Shown: positions 8,718 through 19,413 of the stretch, piece after piece
Numbering within the stretch: the stretch's first letter is position 1
Layout of the letters: each line of letters begins with the position of its first letter
From: Methylophaga sp.
GTDB taxonomy: Bacteria > Pseudomonadota > Gammaproteobacteria > Nitrosococcales > Methylophagaceae
NCBI RefSeq assembly: GCF_009711715.1
Contig: NZ_VENF01000003.1
Location: 62,001-126,000 of the forward strand
Direction of reading: 5' to 3'
DNA length: 64,000 nt
The notes under the pieces: generated by a model
Told to the model about the DNA's origin: nothing
Database searches by the model: none
What the model saw: only the letters and a program-made list of their open reading frames with translations
Program-made: the position numbers and the translations under genes

Positions 8718-10127
8718 TTAAACGCTGTAGTACAGGTCGTATTCAGCCGGGTGAGTTTCCATACGCAGACGAGTCACTTCTTCCATTTTCAGTTCAATAT
8801 AAGCATCGATCATGTCGTCAGTGAATACGCCACCTTCCGTCAGGAAAGCACGATCTTCGTCCAGGGCATTCAGCGCCATATCCAGCGAGTGGCAGACTGT
8901 TGGGATTTCAGCTGCTTCTTCTGCAGGCAGGTCATACAAGTCTTTATCCATGGCATCGCCAGGATGAATCTTGTTCTTGATACCGTCCAGACCCGCCATC
9001 AGCATCGCTGAGAATGCCAGGTAGGGGTTGGCAGAAGGGTCAGGGAAGCGCACTTCGATACGACGGGCTTTCGGATTGCTGACGTAAGGAATACGGATAG
9101 AAGCAGAACGGTTACGTGCCGAGTAAGCCAGCATAACAGGCGCTTCAAAACCCGGAACCAGACGTTTGTAGCTGTTGGTTGAAGAGTTGGTGAATGCATT
9201 CAGTGCACGGGCGTGCTTGATAATACCGCCGATGTAATACAGCGCAGTTTCAGACAAGCCGCCATATTTGTTACCAGAGAACAGGTTATCACCTGATTTG
9301 GAAATAGACTGATGCACGTGCATGCCACTACCGTTATCACCCACCAGCGGTTTCGGCATGAAGGTCGCAGTTTTACCGTAAGCGTGAGCCACGTTATGCA
9401 CCACGTACTTCAGAATTTGCACTTCGTCCGCTTTTTTCACCAGGGTGTTGAATTTAACACCGATTTCGCACTGACCGGCAGTCGCCACTTCATGGTGATG
9501 AACTTCTGTAACCAGCCCCATTTCTTCCATGGTCAGGCACATGGCTGAACGGATATCCTGCAGAGAATCAACGGGTGGAACCGGGAAATAACCGCCTTTT
9601 ACTTTAGGACGGTGACCCATGTTGCCATCGGGGAAGACTTTTTCAGTATTCCATGATGATTCGTCAGAATCGACTTTGTAGAAAGAACCGGAAATGTCGC
9701 TGCCCCAGCGTACGTCATCAAGAATAAAGAATTCTGGTTCAGGGCCGAAGAATGCCGTATCCGCCAGACCGGTAGATTCAAGATAAGCTTCCGCACGCTT
9801 GGCCACACTGCGTGGATCACGCTCGTAGCCTTGCATAGTCGCAGGCTCAACGATGTCACAACGGATGATCAGTGTATTGTCATCCATGAAAGGATCCATT
9901 ACTGCAGTTTCAGGATCGGGCATCAGGATCATGTCTGATTCGTTAATGCCTTTCCAGCCGGCAACAGAAGAGCCGTCGAACATTGCGCCTTCCGTGAAGG
10001 TATCTTCATCAATAGAGTGGGCAGGATAAGAGACGTGTTGCTCTTTACCACGCGTATCAGTGAAACGGAAGTCAACAAACTTGACGTCCTCATCTTTGAT
10101 CATTTGAAGCACATTTTCGACAGACAT
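8718..10127 (-). CDS. glnA: Glutamine synthetase, type I-beta
   Basis: 469 residues, identical in length to the enteric enzyme. It makes glutamine from glutamate, ammonia and ATP as a cytoplasmic dodecamer. Visible signatures include GSSVAGW near residue 52, [10 protein letters not shown] near 265 and the arginine-rich [21 protein letters not shown] split over 340-365. The adenylylation tyrosine in KDLYDLP near 398 marks the I-beta subtype regulated by GlnE. Expression is probably nitrogen-controlled: a sigma-54 promoter and three NtrC-like boxes lie upstream. A strong terminator follows. Confidence 0.98.
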   Translation of the reverse strand: MSVENVLQMIKDEDVKFVDFRFTDTRGKEQHVSYPAHSIDEDTFTEGAMFDGSSVAGWKGINESDMILMPDPETAVMDPFMDDNTLIIRCDIVEPATMQGYERDPRSVAKRAEAYLESTGLADTAFFGPEPEFFILDDVRWGSDISGSFYKVDSDESSWNTEKVFPDGNMGHRPKVKGGYFPVPPVDSLQDIRSAMCLTMEEMGLVTEVHHHEVATAGQCEIGVKFNTLVKKADEVQILKYVVHNVAHAYGKTATFMPKPLVGDNGSGMHVHQSISKSGDNLFSGNKYGGLSETALYYIGGIIKHARALNAFTNSSTNSYKRLVPGFEAPVMLAYSARNRSASIRIPYVSNPKARRIEVRFPDPSANPYLAFSAMLMAGLDGIKNKIHPGDAMDKDLYDLPAEEAAEIPTVCHSLDMALNALDEDRAFLTEGGVFTDDMIDAYIELKMEEVTRLRMETHPAEYDLYYSV

Positions 10128-10190
10128 TTAACTTCTCCAATTTTTAGAAACTGCACATTGCATTGTGCAAAAAAACTCGCGACATAGTAC

Positions 10191-10207
10191 AGCAGAAATC
10201 ACGCCAA
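10191..10207 (-). promoter_or_regulatory. Sigma-54 promoter of glnA
   Basis: The minus strand reads TTGGCGTGATTTCTGCT. GG at -24 (10204-10205) and GC at -12 (10192-10193) are separated by the invariant 10 bp. The start would be near 10180, leaving a leader of about 53 nt to the glnA ATG. Its partner NtrC boxes lie just upstream. Confidence 0.8.
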
Positions 10208-10226
10208 CTTTTACAATTACGATAAA

Positions 10227-10243
10227 TCAACCATTTAGGTGCA
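10227..10243. promoter_or_regulatory. NtrC box I of glnA (promoter-proximal)
   Basis: TCAACC-ATTTA-GGTGCA matches 10 of 12 positions of TGCACC-N5-GGTGCA. Its centre lies about 55 bp upstream of the predicted sigma-54 start. Confidence 0.6.
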
Positions 10244-10258
10244 ACTGCACCCTAAGAT

Positions 10259-10275
10259 AGCACTGTTATGGTGCA
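10259..10275. promoter_or_regulatory. NtrC box II of glnA
   Basis: AGCACT-GTTAT-GGTGCA matches 10 of 12 consensus positions. Its centre is 32 bp from box I, about three helical turns, so both can present NtrC on the same DNA face. Confidence 0.7.
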
Positions 10276-10289
10276 TAAAAACATCACGA

Positions 10290-10306
10290 TGGATCATTTT
10301 GGTGCT
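10290..10306. promoter_or_regulatory. NtrC box III of glnA (distal, weaker)
   Basis: TGGATC-ATTTT-GGTGCT matches 9 of 12 consensus positions. It is 31 bp from box II, continuing the helical phasing, and it touches the last codon of the upstream tusA-like gene. Confidence 0.5.
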
Positions 10307-10532
10307 ATGCACCAACACGAACCGTTATTCGAATTTCATCCTCGCTCTGAACCGTCTGAATCACGCTGTGACCATTGATTCGAGCCCAGGCCGGAATATC
10401 ATTTAAAGCACCCGGATCAGTGCAGATGACCTCGAGTTCATCCCCCGGCTGCATCTGGACCACCTGGTTCTGAGTTTTGATAACCGGCATCGGACACAAT
10501 AAACGGCGGGCATCCAGTTGCTGATGGCTCAT
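10305..10532 (-). CDS. TusA-family sulfur carrier protein
   Basis: 75 residues from the ATG at 10530-10532. This start overlaps the TGA of the PP-loop gene as ATGA; a GTG three codons upstream is less likely. The N-terminal LDARRLLCPMPVIKTQ carries the CPxP motif whose cysteine holds the persulfide in TusA proteins. The rest fits the small two-layer alpha/beta fold (GDELEVICTDPGA). TusA proteins pass sulfur between desulfurases and tRNA or cofactor thiolation enzymes. Tight coupling to a PP-loop protein suggests a dedicated sulfur donor for it. The end of the gene overlaps the distal NtrC box of glnA. Confidence 0.9.
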   Translation of the reverse strand: MSHQQLDARRLLCPMPVIKTQNQVVQMQPGDELEVICTDPGALNDIPAWARINGHSVIQTVQSEDEIRITVRVGA

Positions 10533-11581
10533 ACATACCACTCCTGCAGCACTTCTTCAGCACTGAGCGGCGCGGTTTTAACCTGTTGCCTTTGCTGGTC
10601 GGGCGTGGCGATATCAATTTCCACTTCATCGGCACTGCGTCCCTGACCGAAACGGGCGACAATCGCGGCAGCGAGTGGATATTGGTCCTGTTTGAGCTCG
10701 CCGTCAACCAGTGCCATCGGGCCGCTGTGACTGAGCGCATGAATGCTGGTGTATTGCTTGCGGTAACCTTCGAGAAACTTACTTTCACCGGCATCGCGTG
10801 CGATGATGAGCTTGAATTCCTCCGTCGGTCTGATATGTCTTCCGACCTTCAAAAGCATGATGTCATCGAGCTCATATTCACGACTGTTACGCGCCTGCCA
10901 CAAGTCCACCAGTTTGTCGGAGTAACTTTTATCGGTCAGGAAACAGCAGCCGCCGGCCGGCGAGGCAAAGTCATGCAGTCCGAACTGTTTGGCCAGTGCG
11001 ATTTGTGGTTTACGGTTACGGCCATGGAAGTCGTACAGTTGTTCGCGGTCTACCCAGCCTTCTCTTTCAGGCTTGGTTTCCGGCAGATTCTTCGCGCACA
11101 AGGGGCGAAGCAATAAATCATCGGCACCGGACTCTTCAGAGATAATCGGCATGGTGTGCTTGCGCTGTGACATCGGTCGCTGACCAATCACTTCACCGGT
11201 GACAATAAAATCGAAACCATCCTTGTGATGGTTTTTAACCCACTCGACCGCTTTACCCACCATGAAAATCTTGCAATCAAGGCAAGGATTCATATTGGCG
11301 CCATAGCCGTGCTTGGGGTTAAGCAACACATCCTTATACTCTTCAATCACATCGACAATATGCAGTTTGATGCCGAGTTGTTCGGCTACCCACAGTGCAT
11401 TATTGCGCTTCTGTTTATCTTTATCGTGATTGCGAATGGCGTGCGTATGGCCTTCCACACAGAAACCGGTATAGAAATTGATACCCTCAACTTCAATCCC
11501 CTGTTCCTGCAGCACGCGAACTGCCAACATCGAATCCAGGCCGCCGGAAATCAGGGCGACCGCTTTGTGTTGCTTTGTCAT
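10529..11581 (-). CDS. PP-loop ATP pyrophosphatase family protein, probable thiolation enzyme
   Basis: 350 residues. The ATP-binding PP-loop SGGLDS lies at about 12-17, as in tRNA thiolases MnmA, TtcA and ThiI. Further cysteines stand in NPCLDCK near residue 100 and in the GGCC stretch near 208, plausible sites for sulfur relay or metal binding. It lacks the full MnmA signature set and is not MnmA. The C-terminal third resembles an RNA- or protein-binding add-on (IRPTEEFKLIIARDAGES). Its stop overlaps the start of a TusA-like gene. It may thiolate a tRNA or another acceptor; the substrate cannot be read from sequence. Confidence 0.75.
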   Translation of the reverse strand: MTKQHKAVALISGGLDSMLAVRVLQEQGIEVEGINFYTGFCVEGHTHAIRNHDKDKQKRNNALWVAEQLGIKLHIVDVIEEYKDVLLNPKHGYGANMNPCLDCKIFMVGKAVEWVKNHHKDGFDFIVTGEVIGQRPMSQRKHTMPIISEESGADDLLLRPLCAKNLPETKPEREGWVDREQLYDFHGRNRKPQIALAKQFGLHDFASPAGGCCFLTDKSYSDKLVDLWQARNSREYELDDIMLLKVGRHIRPTEEFKLIIARDAGESKFLEGYRKQYTSIHALSHSGPMALVDGELKQDQYPLAAAIVARFGQGRSADEVEIDIATPDQQRQQVKTAPLSAEEVLQEWYV

Positions 11582-11591
11582 ATCTCTAGAT

Positions 11592-13031
11592 CTAAGCTGT
11601 TCCGCCTACCGTTAAGGCATCCACTTTCAGTGTCGGTTGACCGACGCCCACCGGAACACTCTGACCTTCCTTGCCACAGTTACCGACTCCGCTGTCGAGT
11701 TCCAAATCATCGGCTACCATCGAGATGCGCTGCATCACTTCCGGCCCATTGCCAATCAACGTTGCGCCCTTCACCGGCGTGGTAATTTTACCGTTTTCAA
11801 TCAGGTAGGCTTCGCTGGTTGAAAACACAAACTTACCGGAAGTAATATCAACCTGTCCGCCACCGAAATTGACGGCATAAATACCCCGGTCAACCGAGGC
11901 GATAATCTCTTCCGCCTTATGATCACCGGGCAACATGTAGGTATTGGTCATACGCGGCATTGGCAGGTGTGCATAGGACTCTCTGCGACCGTTGCCGGTG
12001 CTTTTTGTCCCCATCAACCGCGCGTTATGCTTGTCCTGCATATACCCGACAAGGCGGCCTTTCTCAATCAGGGTGGTGTACTGAGTCGCCTCACCTTCAT
12101 CATCAATATTCAAAGAACCGCGTCTGAATTCCAGTGTGCCGTCATCCACCACGGTACACAGTGGGGAAGCCACCTGTTCACCCATTTTGCCTGAGAAAGT
12201 GGAAGTCCCGCGTCGGTTGAAATCACCTTCCAAGCCATGTCCGACCGCTTCATGCAACAGCACGCCGGGCCAGCCGTTGCCAAGCACGACCGGCATGGTG
12301 CCTGCCGGTGCCGCCACGGCTTCCAGATTAACCAGTGCGATTCTCACTGCTTCTTGGGCATAGCGCTGCGCCAGATTGTTATCACGGAAGTAGCGATAAT
12401 CCATTCTGCGGCCACCACCGGCACTGCCACGCTCACGGCGACCGTTACTTTCAACAATAACGCTGACATTCATCCGGATTAGTGGCCGGATATCACTGCT
12501 GTAGGTCCCGTCGCTGGCAGCAATCAGAACGCTGTCGAGTTCACCGGCCAGACTGACATTGACCTGTTTGACCCGGGGATCGGCTTTACGCGCGGCAGCA
12601 TCTGCTTCGCGCAGCAAAGCCAGCTTTTCATCAACGCTCAGAGCCAGAATCGGGTCCTGACTGGAATACAGTACTGGTGTGGTCTGGCGTTTCCAGACTG
12701 CCACCTCCTGCTCCCGGCCCTGACGCGAAATGGCCTGGGCTGCTCTGGCCGCCTGCTGTAATGCCGGCAAGACCAGATCGTCAGAATAGGCAAAACCGGT
12801 TTTTTCACCACTACAGGCACGGACACCGACGCCCTGCTCAAGATGATAGCCACCGTCCTTGATGATGCCATCTTCCAGCAGCCAGCTTTCCTGGCGGGAC
12901 TGCTGAAAATACAGATCAGCGTAGTCGACGCCACCCGTCATGGTGGATGCCAGCGCATTTTCCAAATCCTGCTCGGTCAGACCGGCAGGCAGAAGCAATT
13001 GCTGTTGAACTTGTTCGGAAATGGATTTCAT
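11592..13031 (-). CDS. tldD: Metalloprotease TldD
   Basis: 479 residues from the ATG at 13029-13031; the codon before it is TTG. The active-site motif [12 protein letters not shown] (HExxxH) lies near residue 260. A conserved [11 protein letters not shown] precedes it, and the glycine-rich end [13 protein letters not shown] is typical. TldD and TldE (PmbA) form a cytoplasmic heterodimer that degrades unfolded peptides, cuts leader peptides of modified peptides and helps CcdA turnover. No tldE is in this window. It follows yhdP by about 40 bp in the order usual for gammaproteobacteria. Confidence 0.96.
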   Translation of the reverse strand: MKSISEQVQQQLLLPAGLTEQDLENALASTMTGGVDYADLYFQQSRQESWLLEDGIIKDGGYHLEQGVGVRACSGEKTGFAYSDDLVLPALQQAARAAQAISRQGREQEVAVWKRQTTPVLYSSQDPILALSVDEKLALLREADAAARKADPRVKQVNVSLAGELDSVLIAASDGTYSSDIRPLIRMNVSVIVESNGRRERGSAGGGRRMDYRYFRDNNLAQRYAQEAVRIALVNLEAVAAPAGTMPVVLGNGWPGVLLHEAVGHGLEGDFNRRGTSTFSGKMGEQVASPLCTVVDDGTLEFRRGSLNIDDEGEATQYTTLIEKGRLVGYMQDKHNARLMGTKSTGNGRRESYAHLPMPRMTNTYMLPGDHKAEEIIASVDRGIYAVNFGGGQVDITSGKFVFSTSEAYLIENGKITTPVKGATLIGNGPEVMQRISMVADDLELDSGVGNCGKEGQSVPVGVGQPTLKVDALTVGGTA

Positions 13032-13075
13032 CAACTCAGAAATTGTTGTTGCTATAAACTCAACATGATAGCAGA

Positions 13076-16000
13076 TTAAGGGATCTGTTGGCCTTGTTCA
13101 GACTCCGGCCCCAGAACATTGAGTCTGGGATTAGTCCATGGACCGGTCAGTTGATAGCTATAGCTGATGAGATCAACAATTTCACGGTCAAAGACCTGCC
13201 CGGCAATTTTGTCGAACAGCAGGATTGCGGTGCCGACACCAAGACCGACCGGGCCACCGGCCACTGCGCCCGCCAGCGGCAGCGCAGAAGAGACTTTGGG
13301 CGTAATTTTGACCACCTGATCATAGGTTTTTGCCATCATGTCGATCGGGCCCGATACTTCAATCAGCGCCGAGTCCCCCTGCATCGTCAGATTATTCGTA
13401 CGAGCGATGCCGTTACTGAACTCGAACTGACCGCGGATACTGCTGAAATCAAAGCCCTTGCCAAATAAATCGCTGAAATCCAGCGCTAATCGCCGTGGAA
13501 TGGTGGCAATACTGAGAAGACCGAAAATGCGGCCCGCCGCCCCCGGCTCAACCTCAATCAGGCTGCCACGGCCGACAGTCAGACCCAACTCACCCTGCAT
13601 CTTCGCCAGCGAGAACGCCGTTGGATCACCCTGCCAGCTGAGCTTGCTGTTGAGTTGTACCTGACGGGCTTCTATCACTTCCTGATAGTTGTAGTAGGCC
13701 AGCAAGGATTTCAAGTCATCACTGGAAGCGACAATATCGAATTCACTGCGACTACTTGAACCCGTGTTTGTCCAGCTGCCTGTTAACGATGCCTGTAATA
13801 CCGGTGAGATGAGACTGGCCGATTCCACTTTCCAGGTCTCTGCAAGGCGGTTCGCCCGCAAGGTAAATTGCCCCAGCCGCATGCCGTTGAGTTCAAACTC
13901 AGTAATATCCAGCCTGACCGGCGGCCACAGTTCAGGCTGGCCAGTCGCCTGCGATGGCGTCTCTTTATCACCAAGATTCAGGTTCAGATGTTCTAGTGAG
14001 ACTATCAACGGCCTGTCATTGCTGATTTTCGGCGGTACACTGATCGTGCCCTGGACCTGCGAGGAAGCCAGATTGAGCTGCCACTGTCCACGTGACTGGC
14101 TGGCAGAGAGTTGCAGATCCGTCAACGTCCGTTGAGCCAGTTTCAGTTCGTCAAAATGAAGATCAACGGCATCAACAGCCGGACTTTCGGTATTCAAATC
14201 TTCATGCTGCTCCAGCCAATCGAGCCAGGCATCCAAATCCAGCTGCGCCAGCCGACCAGCAACCTGGAGACCGCCACGGCGTAATTCAGCAGGTTCACCA
14301 CCCAGCATGATCTGTCCGTGGGGTACATTCTCTTCAACCGTCAGCATGCCATGCAGCCAGTTTTCCCAGCGGAGGCGATATCTCAGCTGCTCAGCGTTAT
14401 CAATCTGCAGTTCAACGGTTTTACGCTGTCTGGCTGTTTTTCCCAATGGGGCCGGCGCATCCACCGTGAGACCAAACAAATCAGATTCAATACGGACTGC
14501 CACATCAAAAAGGCCTTCTTGCGGCTCTTCTACCAGCACCTCGGCGAGATAATCGGTCTCCCCGCTGATAAAGTCGGGAACCTGTTCTGGCCAAAGGCGG
14601 CGCAAGTCCATTACCGAGGCACTGCCGATGACTTCGACCCGGGTTTGCTCGGCGTCGGGAACCACATCAATCTGCACCGGTTGATTGAGTGCCACTGCCG
14701 TAATGGTCTCCGCATCAACCCCGTTATTGTCGAAATTGAGCTGGCCGTTTATCTGGCTGAAGGACAAACCGGGTACCGCTTTGGATTTGAGTTCACTGTC
14801 AGCAAAAGTGACATGACCGGCGGCTTCCGTTTGCTTCGGATCGACCAGTGGTACCATCAGGTTCAGATGAATATCACTGTTACCACTGACCTCAATCCAC
14901 TCCGCGACCGAACCGAAACGTTTACTGAGCGGACTATTCTGTAAAAATGACAATGCATTAGCAGTGGACCCAGCCAGTGTGCCATCCACTCGCAGGATAG
15001 GATTGGGTCTGACCAGATTTGAAATCGTCGTGGTCACCTTTTGGAATGAAAAACCGGCAATGGTCCCGGCCTGACTCTCAATCAGGAGATTATTGCCCTC
15101 ACTGCTGACAGTGCCGTCAACCCCCATCAGATCGGGCCAGCCCTCAGCATAATTGAGCTGGGTATCTTCTACCTGGAACTGCATATCAAAGCGCCCACGC
15201 CCGGGGGCTTCATCGAAGGGAAAGGCCTCAGGATCACCTTCCAGTTCAATATAGCCACTGCGTATCACCCCGGCTTTAAAGGCGTCTCTGGACCATTTTT
15301 CAAAATCTTCCGGGATAATCGCCGGCGGCACATAATCACGCCAGCGATTGGTCTGAATATCCTGCAGTTCGAGCCGCAAGTCGGTATCGGTCACGCCATT
15401 ATGATGATTGACCCGGCCGTTGAGGCTGAGATTCAGATCCTCATTCCAGACACTGAGCTGTTCTGCCGACAAATGCCAGCTCCCCTGCTGGCGCCGCCAG
15501 CTGACATGACCGGTGATTGACTCCAGATAAACCGACTCATCCAGCCACTTGTCCGCATAAATCGTCGTTTTGTGGCTATTCAGGCTCAGTTCACCCTGCT
15601 GTTGCTGCCAATCGAGCTCAAAACTCAAATCATTGGCGCCGGGATAGTCCTGCCAAGGCAGTAAAGCCAGGCCTTCAGCCCTAAGCTGAAGAGCCTCTAT
15701 GCCCTGCTGCGGCTGATAACGGGCAGACAAGCCATAAAGATCGCCGGCCGGCTTGGTCTCGACCAGCCATGCCGGCATATCTTTCATCAGCAGTGCAATT
15801 GCTGTCAGGTCACTGAGACGCAGATAATCGGCTGAGGCTTCAATTTCACCATCCTGGTAGCGCTGCATTGATACCGTTGTCTGGGGCCAGGCTTCACCCG
15901 CCATCTGTATCTGCACTGCATTTGCATCCAATGTCCAGCTGTCAGCCTGTTTTGAGAAGCTGAACTGGCCCTGTAATTGATCCAATGTGACCTGGTCAAA

Positions 16001-16885
16001 ACCTTCGCTTCTTTTCTCACTGCTCAGTGTCGTGTCCGTGATGGCCCCATTAAGCACCGCATTTATATCACCCAGCGTATTCCGACTGACATCAACCTCG
16101 CCGGAAAACAGGCCTTCAACGACCTTCAGGCCTTTCATAGGGATGCTGGTGATTAAAGGCGCCAGCGATAGCTCATCGGTTCCCAACTGAGCCTGCCAGG
16201 CAGTGATGGCATAATCTTCATCTATCTCGGCACGGGCACTGACAGTCACCGACGTGCCGACGGACTCGGGTAAAAGTATCCCGGCCTCGGCCTGCCACTG
16301 ACGACCGGCAAATTGCAGATCAAGCTGCTGCAATTGATAGTGGCCAGACAGGGCAGACTGCTTCCTGTCCTGATAGTCCAGTGAAATCGCGCTGAGCTCC
16401 AGCTGCTTGAGCCAACTGAACCAGCGTATAACTTCCGGAACGGTAGTCCGGGATTCTCTCTGCCGAGGCTGCTCCAGACCAACCAGCCTTATCTGTCCTT
16501 GCTGAGTGCGTTCCAGTTTCAAGTGCGCCTGGCGGATACTGGCGTCAGCCACAACCGGCTCGCCACTGCTGATGGTTTGCAGAATATCCAGACTCAGATA
16601 GACCTGTTCCGCCGTGATAATCGGAGCGCCCCCCGTTTTTGGCTTGACCTTAACCTGACGTACTTCCAGTTTGGGGATCAGGTCAAACCAGTACAAACCG
16701 GCGGAATCAATAGCCACCGGATAGCCGGTTTTCTGGCTGGCCCAGTCAGCGATTTCATCTTTGCGCTGCGAAACTTCCTCGGATAGCCAGATTGCTGCCA
16801 TCAGCCCCAGTAATCCGAGAATAATGACGACCACCAGCAGATAAAAAAGCTGGCGGCTGGCAATATGTAGGCTTCGCAGTAACAT
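13076..16885 (-). CDS. yhdP: YhdP family AsmA-like envelope protein
   Basis: 1269 residues from the ATG at 16883-16885, with a TTG one codon earlier. One N-terminal membrane anchor (about 14-36) precedes a very long periplasmic part built of repeating beta-rich segments. A DUF3971-like middle and an AsmA-like C-terminus end in [21 protein letters not shown]. AsmA-like proteins such as YhdP, TamB and YdbH form bridge-like conduits for phospholipids from inner to outer membrane. It sits between rng and tldD, the conserved neighbourhood. Gaps are 7 bp to rng and about 45 bp to tldD. Confidence 0.94.
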   Translation of the reverse strand: MLLRSLHIASRQLFYLLVVVIILGLLGLMAAIWLSEEVSQRKDEIADWASQKTGYPVAIDSAGLYWFDLIPKLEVRQVKVKPKTGGAPIITAEQVYLSLDILQTISSGEPVVADASIRQAHLKLERTQQGQIRLVGLEQPRQRESRTTVPEVIRWFSWLKQLELSAISLDYQDRKQSALSGHYQLQQLDLQFAGRQWQAEAGILLPESVGTSVTVSARAEIDEDYAITAWQAQLGTDELSLAPLITSIPMKGLKVVEGLFSGEVDVSRNTLGDINAVLNGAITDTTLSSEKRSEGFDQVTLDQLQGQFSFSKQADSWTLDANAVQIQMAGEAWPQTTVSMQRYQDGEIEASADYLRLSDLTAIALLMKDMPAWLVETKPAGDLYGLSARYQPQQGIEALQLRAEGLALLPWQDYPGANDLSFELDWQQQQGELSLNSHKTTIYADKWLDESVYLESITGHVSWRRQQGSWHLSAEQLSVWNEDLNLSLNGRVNHHNGVTDTDLRLELQDIQTNRWRDYVPPAIIPEDFEKWSRDAFKAGVIRSGYIELEGDPEAFPFDEAPGRGRFDMQFQVEDTQLNYAEGWPDLMGVDGTVSSEGNNLLIESQAGTIAGFSFQKVTTTISNLVRPNPILRVDGTLAGSTANALSFLQNSPLSKRFGSVAEWIEVSGNSDIHLNLMVPLVDPKQTEAAGHVTFADSELKSKAVPGLSFSQINGQLNFDNNGVDAETITAVALNQPVQIDVVPDAEQTRVEVIGSASVMDLRRLWPEQVPDFISGETDYLAEVLVEEPQEGLFDVAVRIESDLFGLTVDAPAPLGKTARQRKTVELQIDNAEQLRYRLRWENWLHGMLTVEENVPHGQIMLGGEPAELRRGGLQVAGRLAQLDLDAWLDWLEQHEDLNTESPAVDAVDLHFDELKLAQRTLTDLQLSASQSRGQWQLNLASSQVQGTISVPPKISNDRPLIVSLEHLNLNLGDKETPSQATGQPELWPPVRLDITEFELNGMRLGQFTLRANRLAETWKVESASLISPVLQASLTGSWTNTGSSSRSEFDIVASSDDLKSLLAYYNYQEVIEARQVQLNSKLSWQGDPTAFSLAKMQGELGLTVGRGSLIEVEPGAAGRIFGLLSIATIPRRLALDFSDLFGKGFDFSSIRGQFEFSNGIARTNNLTMQGDSALIEVSGPIDMMAKTYDQVVKITPKVSSALPLAGAVAGGPVGLGVGTAILLFDKIAGQVFDREIVDLISYSYQLTGPWTNPRLNVLGPESEQGQQIP

Positions 16886-16892
16886 CAAAGAC

Positions 16893-18365
16893 CTACATCA
16901 ACACCACATTGAACTGTTCGCGACCGTATTGTGCTTCGCACTGAAACAGGATCGGCTTGCCGATCAGCTGTTCCAGTTCTGCCACTTTGGTGGAGTCTTC
17001 ATCATTCAACCTGTCGATAATGTCCTGCGAGGCCAGGATCAGAAACTGCTTGGTTTCATATTGCCTGGCTTCACGCATGATTTCACGGAAGATCTCATTA
17101 CAGACCGTTTCGACATTCTTGGTGTAACCCTTGCCCTCACAACAGGGACAGGCCTCACACAGAATATGCCCCAGACTTTCGCGGGTGCGCTTACGGGTCA
17201 TTTCCACCAGCCCCAGTTCTGAGACAGCGCTGATGTTGTGACGTGCCCGATCCAGCGACATGGCTTTTTCCAGCGCTCTCAAAACCTGCTCACGGTGGCT
17301 GAGCTCTTCCATATCGATAAAGTCGATAATGATAATGCCGCCGAGATTACGAACCCGCAACTGGCGGGCAATCGCATGGGCAGCTTCCAGATTGGTTTTG
17401 AAGATGGTTTCTTCCAGATTCTTATGGCCAACAAAGCCCCCGGTATTCACATCAACCGTAGTCATCGCCTCGGTTTGATCAAAGATCAGGTAACCACCGG
17501 ATTTAAGCGGTACTTTTCGCTGCAAGGCTTTCTGGATTTCATCCTCGACCCCGAACAGATCAAACAGCGGCATATCCCCGTCATAGTATTCGAGTCTGGC
17601 CGCGCACTCGGGCATGAAACCTTCGGCAAAATGCACCGCCTTATGGAATACATTTTCGGCATCGATTCGGATCCGCTCGATATCGGCATTAAACAGGTCA
17701 CGCAAAGCCCGCATTGCCAGAGGCAAATCTTCATGCAACGGCTCACCGCAGTTGACGGTTTGTTTGCGTTCTTCGAGCTTGCCCCACAAGCGGTAAAGAA
17801 ACTTGAGATCAGCTTCCAGTTCAGCCTCGGTAACTCCTTCTGCCGCCGTACGCAGAATATAGCCGCCGGTACCCGGCTCCAGCAGGCTGGTCAGACAGTT
17901 TTTCAGTCGCTCCCGCTCTTCTTCGGTTTCGATTTTAAGCGAAACACCGATACCTTCCGTTTCAGGCATATAGACCAGATAACGGGAGGAGACCGATAAC
18001 TGCGTCGTGAGTCGTGCGCCTTTGGTGCCCATCGGGTCCTTGATCACCTGCACCAGAATTTCCTGGCCTTCTCTGAGCAGACTGCTGATGGTGGGTTCTA
18101 CGTTAGGCGCTTCTTTCAGGTCACCCGTCTGCCCCTTGGGAATGGAAATATCAGACACGTGCAGAAATGCCGCCCGCGATAAACCGATTTCAACAAAGGC
18201 GGCCTGCATACCGGGTAAAACCCGACAGACTTTGCCTTTGTAGATATTGCCGACCAGACCACGATATTCACTGCGCTCAATAAAGACTTCCTGCAAAACG
18301 CCGTTATCTACGACGGCGGCACGAGTTTCGCTGGGCGTGATATTGATAAGAATCTCACTACTCAT
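16893..18365 (-). CDS. rng: Ribonuclease G
   Basis: 490 residues, normal for RNase G and lacking the long RNase E C-terminus. An S1 RNA-binding domain lies at about 36-120. The catalytic region carries TTVDVNTGGFVGHKNLEET and IIIDFIDM, supplying the two magnesium-binding aspartates. The zinc-link cysteines are in CEACPCCEGKGY near residue 408. It matures 16S rRNA 5' ends and contributes to mRNA decay. Its ATG overlaps the maf stop as ATGA, so the genes are translationally coupled. Confidence 0.97.
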   Translation of the reverse strand: MSSEILINITPSETRAAVVDNGVLQEVFIERSEYRGLVGNIYKGKVCRVLPGMQAAFVEIGLSRAAFLHVSDISIPKGQTGDLKEAPNVEPTISSLLREGQEILVQVIKDPMGTKGARLTTQLSVSSRYLVYMPETEGIGVSLKIETEEERERLKNCLTSLLEPGTGGYILRTAAEGVTEAELEADLKFLYRLWGKLEERKQTVNCGEPLHEDLPLAMRALRDLFNADIERIRIDAENVFHKAVHFAEGFMPECAARLEYYDGDMPLFDLFGVEDEIQKALQRKVPLKSGGYLIFDQTEAMTTVDVNTGGFVGHKNLEETIFKTNLEAAHAIARQLRVRNLGGIIIIDFIDMEELSHREQVLRALEKAMSLDRARHNISAVSELGLVEMTRKRTRESLGHILCEACPCCEGKGYTKNVETVCNEIFREIMREARQYETKQFLILASQDIIDRLNDEDSTKVAELEQLIGKPILFQCEAQYGREQFNVVLM

Positions 18366-18946
18366 CGGCTGTCAGTGTCCATTTGCATTAGAAGTTGTCC
18401 TGTTTCCCTGATTGGCAGGCCCATAATTCCGGAATAGCTGCCGTGAATATGATCGATAAAAAGCGCACCCAGTCCCTGCACAGCATAGCTTCCGGCTTTG
18501 TCACGACCTTCACCGGTCTGAATGTACCAGTCAATCTGAGCTTCATTCAGCGGCGCGAAACTGACCTGACTGACGCTGATTGCAGTCAAAATCTTCTCTG
18601 AAAAAGCCAGTGCCACGGCCGTCATAACTTTATGAGTGTTACCTGACAGCATTTTTAACATACGCCGGGCATCGGCGTCATTGACCGGTTTACCAAAAAT
18701 CTCCTGTCCAAGGATAACCGCGGTATCAGCAGCCAGCACCGGTTTTTTATCCCGGGCAGTCAACATATCCAAACCGGCGCGGGCTTTATCAACGGCAATG
18801 CGTTCGACATAGCTTTCCGGCGCTTCGCCGGGTTGCACGGACTCATCCACATCAGGGGCAATCACAGCGAAGTCGACTGCCATCTGATTCAGAAGTTCAC
18901 GCCGCCTTGGCGATCGTGAGGCAAGGTAAACAGGGGGGAAATTCAT
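18362..18946 (-). CDS. maf: Maf family nucleoside triphosphate pyrophosphatase
   Basis: 194 residues from the ATG at 18944-18946, which overlaps the rlmH stop as ATGA; the open frame extends further upstream without need. The N-terminal motif YLASRSPRRRELL is the Maf signature, followed by PDVDES, YVERIAVDKA and AADTAVILGQEIFGKP. Maf proteins hydrolyse non-canonical or pyrimidine nucleoside triphosphates, and several are dTTP/UTP pyrophosphatases. The GSYAVQGLGALFI segment supports this group. It lies in the conserved rsfS-rlmH-maf-rng cluster. Confidence 0.95.
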   Translation of the reverse strand: MNFPPVYLASRSPRRRELLNQMAVDFAVIAPDVDESVQPGEAPESYVERIAVDKARAGLDMLTARDKKPVLAADTAVILGQEIFGKPVNDADARRMLKMLSGNTHKVMTAVALAFSEKILTAISVSQVSFAPLNEAQIDWYIQTGEGRDKAGSYAVQGLGALFIDHIHGSYSGIMGLPIRETGQLLMQMDTDSR

Positions 18947-19413
18947 GCGCGATGATAGGGATGATTTTGCAGGATAGTCCATGCCCGATACAGTTGTTCT
19001 GACAACACAATACGTACCAGCGGGTGCGGCAGGGTCAGCGGTGATAAGGACCATTTCTGATCAGCGCGTTGCAGACAGCTTGCATCCAGTCCGTCCGGGC
19101 CGCCCACCATCAGTGACACATCGCGGCCATCGGTCAGCCAGGACTGCATCTGCGCTGACAGCGTCACGGTATCCCAGCTTTTTCCGTCCACTTCCAGAGC
19201 AATCACGTGATGGCTGTCAGGAATAGCAGCCAGAATGCGTCCGGCCTCCTCTTTTTTCCATTGCTCGGGCTGAGCGGTTTTACCGCGTTTGGCCGGTGCG
19301 ATCTCAAGCAGTTGTAACTGGCATTCACGCGGCAGACGCCGACTGTACTCTTCAAAGCCCTGCGTCACCCAGCCGGGCATCTTGGTGCCGACCGCGACCA
19401 GGTTGATTTTCAT
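18943..19413 (-). CDS. rlmH: 23S rRNA pseudouridine-1915 N3-methyltransferase RlmH
   Basis: 156 residues, the exact family size. It is a SPOUT-fold enzyme: the knot region includes VIALEVDGK, VSLMVGGPDGL and the C-terminal LSPLTLPHPLVRIVLSEQLYR. RlmH dimers methylate pseudouridine 1915 of 23S rRNA in assembled 70S ribosomes using S-adenosylmethionine. ATGA overlaps join it to rsfS before and maf after. The N-terminus MKINLVAVGTKMP is the standard start. Confidence 0.97.
   Translation of the reverse strand: MKINLVAVGTKMPGWVTQGFEEYSRRLPRECQLQLLEIAPAKRGKTAQPEQWKKEEAGRILAAIPDSHHVIALEVDGKSWDTVTLSAQMQSWLTDGRDVSLMVGGPDGLDASCLQRADQKWSLSPLTLPHPLVRIVLSEQLYRAWTILQNHPYHRA

Noticed and set aside
9312..9548. 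Histidine-rich open frame antisense to glnA
   Set aside because: The composition reflects the complement of glnA codons, with no start signal or conservation expected.
10152..10169. TGCACATTGCATTGTGCA as a fourth NtrC box in the glnA leader
   Set aside because: The half-sites are one base too far apart and the site would lie downstream of the predicted sigma-54 start.
10238..10251. GGTGCAACTGCACC read as a separate operator palindrome
   Set aside because: Its left half belongs to NtrC box I; the inward orientation does not match the NtrC consensus order, so it is more likely a by-product of adjacent half-sites.
17238..17999. 253-codon open frame on the plus strand
   Set aside because: It mirrors rng codons and shows no independent protein family pattern.
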